The notes under the pieces were generated by a model. It worked only from the letters and a program-made list of their open reading frames with translations. It was not told the origin of the DNA and did not search any database. Positions 5,928 to 7,797 of a stretch of 7,797 nt of DNA are shown here, piece by piece. Origin of the DNA: Bacteroidota bacterium (GTDB lineage: Bacteria > Bacteroidota > Bacteroidia > Bacteroidales > PUMT01); NCBI GenBank assembly GCA_003556985.1, contig PWPZ01000172.1, forward strand, positions 1 to 7,797, written 5' to 3'. Both the position numbers and the translations under genes were made by a program. Every line of letters starts with the position of its first letter. Position 1 is the first letter of the stretch.

Positions 5928-7797
5928 ATGCAATTATTAAAAAAAATCCTTATCGCTGCCGGAATTCTTCTGGTTGCATTATCAATTGCCGGATGTTTTG
6001 TGGCAAGGAATATTTCAAGAAAAGCACTTCCTGATTATCAGCAGGACATAACCCTGAAAGGTCTTAAAGGCGATGTTACTGTTTTGCGGAATGCCAGGGC
6101 GGTGCCCTCCATCCGGGCCGACAATGAGGAAGATCTCTACCGGGCGGTGGGATATATTATGGCACAGGACAGGCTCTGGCAGATGGATCTGTTAAGAAGG
6201 GCAACCACCGGAAGGTTGTCGGAAATATTCGGGGAAGATTTCGTTGAAACCGACCACCTGATGCGTGCGCTCAGGATACCGGAAAAATCGCAAATGATAC
6301 TGGAAAGGACAGATGAAAATATTTTAAAGGCGCTCGAGGCGTTCGCCGATGGTGTGAACCAGTTCATTGACCACAACAGTGACCGTCTGCCACCGGAATT
6401 CCGGATACTCCGTTACCGGCCCGAGAAATGGGAGCCGGAACACTCGGTTAACCTGACCGGATATATGGCATGGGACCTGAATATGGGCTGGCGGGGAAAG
6501 ATGGTACTGTATAAGCTGAGCCGTGAGCTGGATGATGAAAAATTCCGTGAGCTTGTACCCGATCCTTCCCTGCAAACCGGTTATATATATCCCGGGGTTA
6601 CTCCGGCACAGGCTATTATTAATGCCCCGTCGCCGGGCAAGGCTTCGGCCAGGCTCAGGGAGCTGGGACTGGAGATTTTCAGCGGAAGCAACAACTGGGC
6701 AGTTTCGGGTGATAAAAGCACAACGGGTAAGCCTCTTTTTGCCAATGATATGCATCTCGGACTGATGGCGCCGGGCATATGGTACCAGATGCATCATGCA
6801 GTGGACGGCAAGCTTAATGTTACCGGAGTAGTGCTGCCGGGGCAGCCTTTTGTCATCGCCGGTCACAACGAAAGAATTGCCTGGGGTATGACCAATGTTA
6901 TGCTTGATGACGTAGATTTTTACCAGGAGACCATTAATCCCGACAATCCCCATCAGTATAAATTCATGGGAGAATGGAAAGATATGGAAGTCCGCACCGA
7001 AATCATAAAAACTGGAAAAAGCTCTTCGGTTGAGAAAGAACTACTTTTCACCCACCGTGGCCCCGTAATTTCAGAATTCAAGGACCTGGATGATCCGGTA
7101 ATCTCAATGAGATGGATCGGTAACGAGTTCAGCAATGAAATGCGGGCCGTTTATCTTCTTAACCGGGCTGGTAACTGGGAAGAATTTCGTAATGCGATAA
7201 GGACGTTTATTTCGGTAAGCCAGAATATAAATTATGCCGATGTGGAAGGGAATATAGGTCTGCACACTGCGGCAGGTATACCCATAAGAGAGGGAAACGG
7301 CAACCTGGTGGTATCAGGAGAAGATGACACGTACGACTGGCAGGGACTTGTTCCCTTTGAAGAATTGCCCAATATTTATAATCCCCCCTCCGGTTTTGTT
7401 GTTTCTGCCAATAACAGGATAGTTCCCGATGATTACCCCTATTATATCAGCCGCTGGTTTGACCAGCCTGACCGGTTTGACAGAATCCGGGAGATGCTGA
7501 TGGAAAAGGAGAGATTCTCCCCTGCTGACTTCAAGAGAATGCTGGTAGATAAAAAGTCCAAACTCTCGGAAAGAATGGTTCCGGTAATGCTTGATGAACT
7601 GGATGAGATGCCGGAGCCCACCGGAAACGAAAGCCGGGCTTTGGAGATGCTCAGGGAATGGGATATGGTCTTTCGCCCTGAAAGTGCCGAAGCATTGATT
7701 TTCGAAAAATTTTACATTCAGTTCCTGGAGAATATCCTGGCCGGGGATATGGGTGAAGAACTGTATGAGGAGTTTATTGGCGACAAGATACTGGTTC
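5928..7797 (+). CDS. Penicillin acylase-family (Ntn) amidohydrolase, membrane-anchored, C-terminus outside the window
   Basis: The frame is open from ATG 5928 to the right edge (623 codons); an in-frame TAA at 5913-5915 makes this the first possible start. Members of this family cut amide bonds of acylated compounds (beta-lactam side chains, acyl-homoserine lactones, other N-acyl amines) after cutting themselves into two subunits. Gly253-Ser254 in SGSNNWAVSG is the expected self-cleavage site, with Ser254 as nucleophile and first residue of the beta chain. GHNERIAWGMTN (312-323) and DDVDFY (327-332, calcium-site region) follow. Asn495 in SANNRIVP is residue 242 of the beta chain, close to the oxyanion Asn241 of penicillin G acylase. 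The alpha part has the usual AVGYIMAQDRLWQMDLLRR block (73-91). The N-terminus has a hydrophobic stretch at 7-20 and I-A-G-C with Cys23, so it is a lipoprotein or has a signal anchor. About 150-200 residues are probably missing. The substrate cannot be read from the sequence. Confidence 0.9.
   Translation, partial: MQLLKKILIAAGILLVALSIAGCFVARNISRKALPDYQQDITLKGLKGDVTVLRNARAVPSIRADNEEDLYRAVGYIMAQDRLWQMDLLRRATTGRLSEIFGEDFVETDHLMRALRIPEKSQMILERTDENILKALEAFADGVNQFIDHNSDRLPPEFRILRYRPEKWEPEHSVNLTGYMAWDLNMGWRGKMVLYKLSRELDDEKFRELVPDPSLQTGYIYPGVTPAQAIINAPSPGKASARLRELGLEIFSGSNNWAVSGDKSTTGKPLFANDMHLGLMAPGIWYQMHHAVDGKLNVTGVVLPGQPFVIAGHNERIAWGMTNVMLDDVDFYQETINPDNPHQYKFMGEWKDMEVRTEIIKTGKSSSVEKELLFTHRGPVISEFKDLDDPVISMRWIGNEFSNEMRAVYLLNRAGNWEEFRNAIRTFISVSQNINYADVEGNIGLHTAAGIPIREGNGNLVVSGEDDTYDWQGLVPFEELPNIYNPPSGFVVSANNRIVPDDYPYYISRWFDQPDRFDRIREMLMEKERFSPADFKRMLVDKKSKLSERMVPVMLDELDEMPEPTGNESRALEMLREWDMVFRPESAEALIFEKFYIQFLENILAGDMGEELYEEFIGDKILV

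Overview
The window looks like chromosomal DNA of a member of the Bacteroidota, probably a Bacteroidales/Marinilabiliales-type bacterium from an environmental or metagenomic source. Four gene starts have the Bacteroidota sigma-A -7 element TAnnTTTG upstream (958-965 +, 819-826 -, 4294-4301 -, 5869-5876 +), with A/T-rich leaders instead of Shine-Dalgarno sites. The proteins (two lipoproteins of Bacteroidota style, a PepSY_TM_like_2-type membrane protein, a Bacteroidota-type FabI, a surface-antigen barrel) fit that assignment. No phage, transposon, CRISPR or RNA gene is visible.

Layout. 1-768 (-): the N-terminal 256 residues of a DUF819-family membrane protein that runs off the left edge. 769-993: divergent promoter region with a perfect 6-bp dyad. 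994-2090 (+): a probable two-gene unit, a His/Cys-rich OB-fold-like lipoprotein followed by a small three-helix PepSY-type membrane protein. 2091-2384: no gene. 2385-2425: a strong bidirectional terminator serving the convergent neighbours. 2552-3172 (-): a lipoprotein of a widespread but uncharacterised family. 3173-3434: no gene, but two kinds of tandem repeat (two 19-bp copies at a 21-bp period, and seven 10-bp units). 3435-4265 (-): fabI, enoyl-ACP reductase, intact except for one in-frame TAG at codon 98. 4382-5728 (-): an outer-membrane beta-barrel of the Omp85/surface antigen D15 type without POTRA domains. 5729-5927: divergent promoter region. 5928-7797 (+): a penicillin-acylase-family N-terminal nucleophile hydrolase, cut by the right edge.

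The genes do not form one obvious pathway. Most encode envelope proteins. The clearest functional pairing is the lipoprotein plus PepSY-type membrane protein at 994-2090, which may handle a metal or redox cofactor at the envelope. The most striking single observation is the amber codon in an otherwise clean fabI, a gene normally essential for fatty-acid synthesis. TAG is used as a true stop by two neighbouring genes, which argues against general reassignment of TAG. A sequencing error or a recent nonsense mutation is the simplest explanation. I found no convincing new multi-gene system here; the other leads are small regulatory structures and repeats.
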